From Rhabditoides inermis (taxonomy: Eukaryota; Nematoda; Chromadorea; Rhabditida; Rhabditidae), in the NCBI GenBank assembly GCA_963966185.1, contig CAWZYM010000406.1, positions 112,001-176,000 of the forward strand: DNA of 64,000 nucleotides. Reading direction: 5' to 3'. A program made the translations under genes and the position numbers. Below are positions 61,627-64,000 of the stretch, piece after piece. Below the pieces are notes generated by a model. It was not told the origin of the DNA, did not search any database, and saw only the letters and a program-made list of their open reading frames with translations. Numbering within the stretch: the first letter of the stretch is position 1; every line of letters begins with the position of its first letter.

Positions 61627-64000
61627 ATGGACATAAACCCTGTCCATTTGGGCTCGGCCGCAGCGCGCCGTCTGCGACGAGGAGACGCTCACGAAGATGT
61701 TCAGGTGCGGTTGTTTAAATGATTGAGTATCATTAATAAGAATTTATTGAAGACTGCCATGAGTTACTCTGCGAATCCCGTCAAGCGACTTACTATTGAC
61801 GGCCGTAAACACATTCCTTCTAAGCTGGACAAGAAGAAGATGGTTAAGGCCGTTCAATATCTCTCTGCTGGCCACTCTATTGCAGTGAGTAGACAAAAAA
61901 CTGTTAACACAATACAGTCACATTCTAATTTCAGATCAATCAAATCCTAGAGCGCCTCGATCGCCTCGAACAGAGGTCAGGAAACTCTTGCCAGCAGCAA
62001 ACGGTGTATCGCGAATTGCACTTGTTCGGAAAGGGAGATGTTACCATTGGAGATTTCGCCGTGATAGACAGCAAGTACATCAAGGGTGAGTGATGAATTT
62101 TTGAAATGTGTACATGAATGATGTTCTTGTAAGGATTCGACATGAAGGACTCATACGACAAATGGAGAAAGCGCCGCGGCACAATGTCAGGCGATGATGC
62201 TGAGAGAGCGCGTCAGTTCGCGCAGTTTCTGTTGTGGGAGGTTCGATAATTTGTTTTCTTGCGAAAGCGATTTTTTTAATCTTTCAGCATAGTAGATGGA
62301 GAGGGGCGATACGTCGTTACACTGCGCGCGCACTCACTGCCACTGACGGGAAAATTGACCTCGATCCTCAGATGATCAACGTATGGAATCGTGAGTCATT
62401 TAACAATAACGTTCCTTTCATGGTCATAAAACCATAGGTTTCCTATCGACGATAACTTCTCAAGATCCAGATGATCCAGCTGTGATGCACTGCCACCGGA
62501 CGATCCTATACTATGCTGTGTAAGTGTTTTGTTCATTAAAACATATATCATAGTTTGTAGGAGATGGACATCTCGTCGCACTCCTGGTAGCGACAGCGAC
62601 CTCCCGTAAGTGAATTACCTAAATTTAGACGTACAAGTTCATGTTATTATAATTGCTATTATATTATAGTTGTTACTGTTTTTTTTGTAGGCACTGCCCC
62701 GCTCGATTGAGGAGGCTTCTGTCGAGGCACACTCCCGTCTTCAGCAAAGATGATCTAGACTTTCCGCTCCCTCCGAGTGACGAACGCGATGCTGATACCG
62801 AAGAAGACCCAACAGAAGACGTTCGCACTTCTCGTCAACGCGGTGGGTCTCGCATCAAGAAACTTTTTGCGGGCGTGAAGATGGAAATGGAAACGGACAA
62901 CGGCGAGTCGCTAGAGCAGAACGGATACGGTGAGGAGCAAGAGGATGGTGAGGGCGAGCCTGCGGGCGACCCAGACGAGCTGCTAAAAGAAGACGATGAA
63001 GTCGAGCCGCAGGAAAAGCCACTTGAGGAGGACGATGTGGACAAGTCGGCAGAGGTACTGCTGAAGGAGGGCGATGAGAGCGATCCAGGCGAGCTCAAGG
63101 AAGACAGCGAAGGCGAGCCGGAGGTGCAACTGGAGGAGGCCGTATGCGACGAGCAGCCGCCCGACGGAGAAGACGAGCTACTGGTGGAGAAGGAGGAATT
63201 AAGGAAAGGACACTGCGACCAGTCGATAAACGGAGTTGGGCATGAAGGAGATGAGAATCTCCTCAAGTCATCGAAGCGTGGTCGGCATACGCTTTCATTG
63301 ACGAACGACGAAGACAACAGCTCGGATGATACCCTGATATCTTCCAGCAGCAGCGACAGCGACCAGTATGTTCTGGATGAGTGAGTACAGGATGTTATAC
63401 GGATTTATCTTTACACCTTAAATTTTTTTCAGATCGCTGTCATCTGATGGATCTCTCGACTTGGATCTTAGCGACAATGACTTGAACGATCTGTCTAGCA
63501 AGTGAGTTTTTTTGTTTAGTTTTTTCATATTGTTTTTTTTTTACAAATGTGCATATCCAGGAGAACCGCAAATGTGCCCAAGAAGAAGAAAGCCAAGCTT
63601 GAAGTGTGTCGACAGCGTTCGACGACGGCAGGAAAGGCATCTACAATCAGGAAACCTGCAGCTATCAAGAAGCGATCTAGGCAGTCTAAGATCAGTGAGG
63701 AGCAGAAGGTTAATGATAGCAAAGATGTCTGTGTTGATTTGTTTTGATTTAATATACAATTTCTTCAGTCGCACGCCACCACCAAGTCGGCGGCCACCAC
63801 GTCGAACCAGTCATCGACAACCACGAAACGGGACAATCAGACTAACAGTTCAACTATGAAGAGGTAAATTTCTTTGTGTGTATGTCTTGTGTGTACTAGT
63901 GTGTGTCTGTGTGAGTGTACCGGTGTGTGTCTGTGTGAACGATGTTACGACAGAAATTGTTTCAGTTCTAACTCTGCCGGTTCTGCTTCCTCTTCTGCTC
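61627..64000 (+). CDS. Acidic nuclear-type protein next to the transposase, at least 12 exons, 3' incomplete
   Basis: Exons 61627-61704, 61753-61884, 61935-62085, 62134-62240, 62288-62390, 62438-62519, 62561-62605, 62691-63380, 63433-63501, 63561-63708, 63769-63863 and 63966-64000+ chain in phase. The start MDINPVHLGSAAARRL is chosen as the first ATG of the open first exon; ATG 61759 is an alternative. The N-terminal third contains a short coiled coil (INQILERLDRLEQR) and a basic/aromatic helical region (DSYDKWRKRRG, FLLWEHSRWRGAIRRY). The large eighth exon encodes Glu/Asp-rich imperfect repeats (LLKEDDEVEP, LLKEGDESDP), then Ser runs. VPKKKKAK looks like a nuclear signal, followed by a Ser/Thr-rich tail. 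Only 158 nt separate it from the transposase stop, suggesting one transposon or an operon. Family unknown. Confidence 0.6.

Noticed and set aside
62835..63317. 160-codon minus-strand Ser-rich ORF
   Set aside because: Antisense shadow of the acidic Glu/Asp-rich exon 62691-63380.

Overview
The window looks like a transposon-dense, intron-rich animal genome, most likely an invertebrate. Introns are mostly 40-65 nt with TTTTCAG-type acceptors. There is a BEL/Pao retrotransposon, Helitron-helicase exons, a Polinton-like element and a CACTA-type transposase gene. The short introns and acceptors would suit a nematode, but nothing here proves that. Layout: (1) 1-44252 is almost entirely an array of non-autonomous Helitron-like elements. 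Each starts 5'-TC, has a shared near-terminal block (TATAAA-like box, then CTATGG) and ends in GC-rich hairpins closing with CTAG. Consecutive elements abut with no spacer (CTAG|TC). Elements in 1-12362 lie on the minus strand; those in 12363-44252 lie on the plus strand. One oversized minus element (1577-11002) holds 110-bp and ~135-147-bp satellites, a truncated BEL element (5' LTR 5351-6164, tRNA primer site, frameshifted gag), a tRNA-like SINE head and a fold-back repeat. (2) 44253-52146 holds exons of a Helitron helicase gene whose N-terminal part has been replaced by the array. A 6.87-kb palindromic element (44431-51299) sits in one of its introns. The palindrome has 3.36-kb near-identical inverted arms, AG...CT ends, a perfect 6-bp target duplication (GATACG) and two small virus-like genes per arm. 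I read it as a Polinton/Maverick-type element that lost its core. (3) 53351-57312 holds exon-like blocks, including a phase-consistent chain for an unrecognised protein, with a broken Gly/Tyr-rich gene on the opposite strand inside one intron. (4) 58194-61468 is an intact 18-exon gene (801 codons by my count) resembling animal EnSpm/CACTA transposases. It is followed 158 nt later by a second multi-exon gene encoding an acidic nuclear-type protein that runs off the window end. The pair may form one CACTA-type transposon. The strongest observations are the zero-gap Helitron-like array with a natural empty/filled-site comparison (E|F|G versus R|S), the palindromic Polinton-like insertion with its target duplication, and dense GTAAACAA (FOXO-type) motifs inside the array elements.
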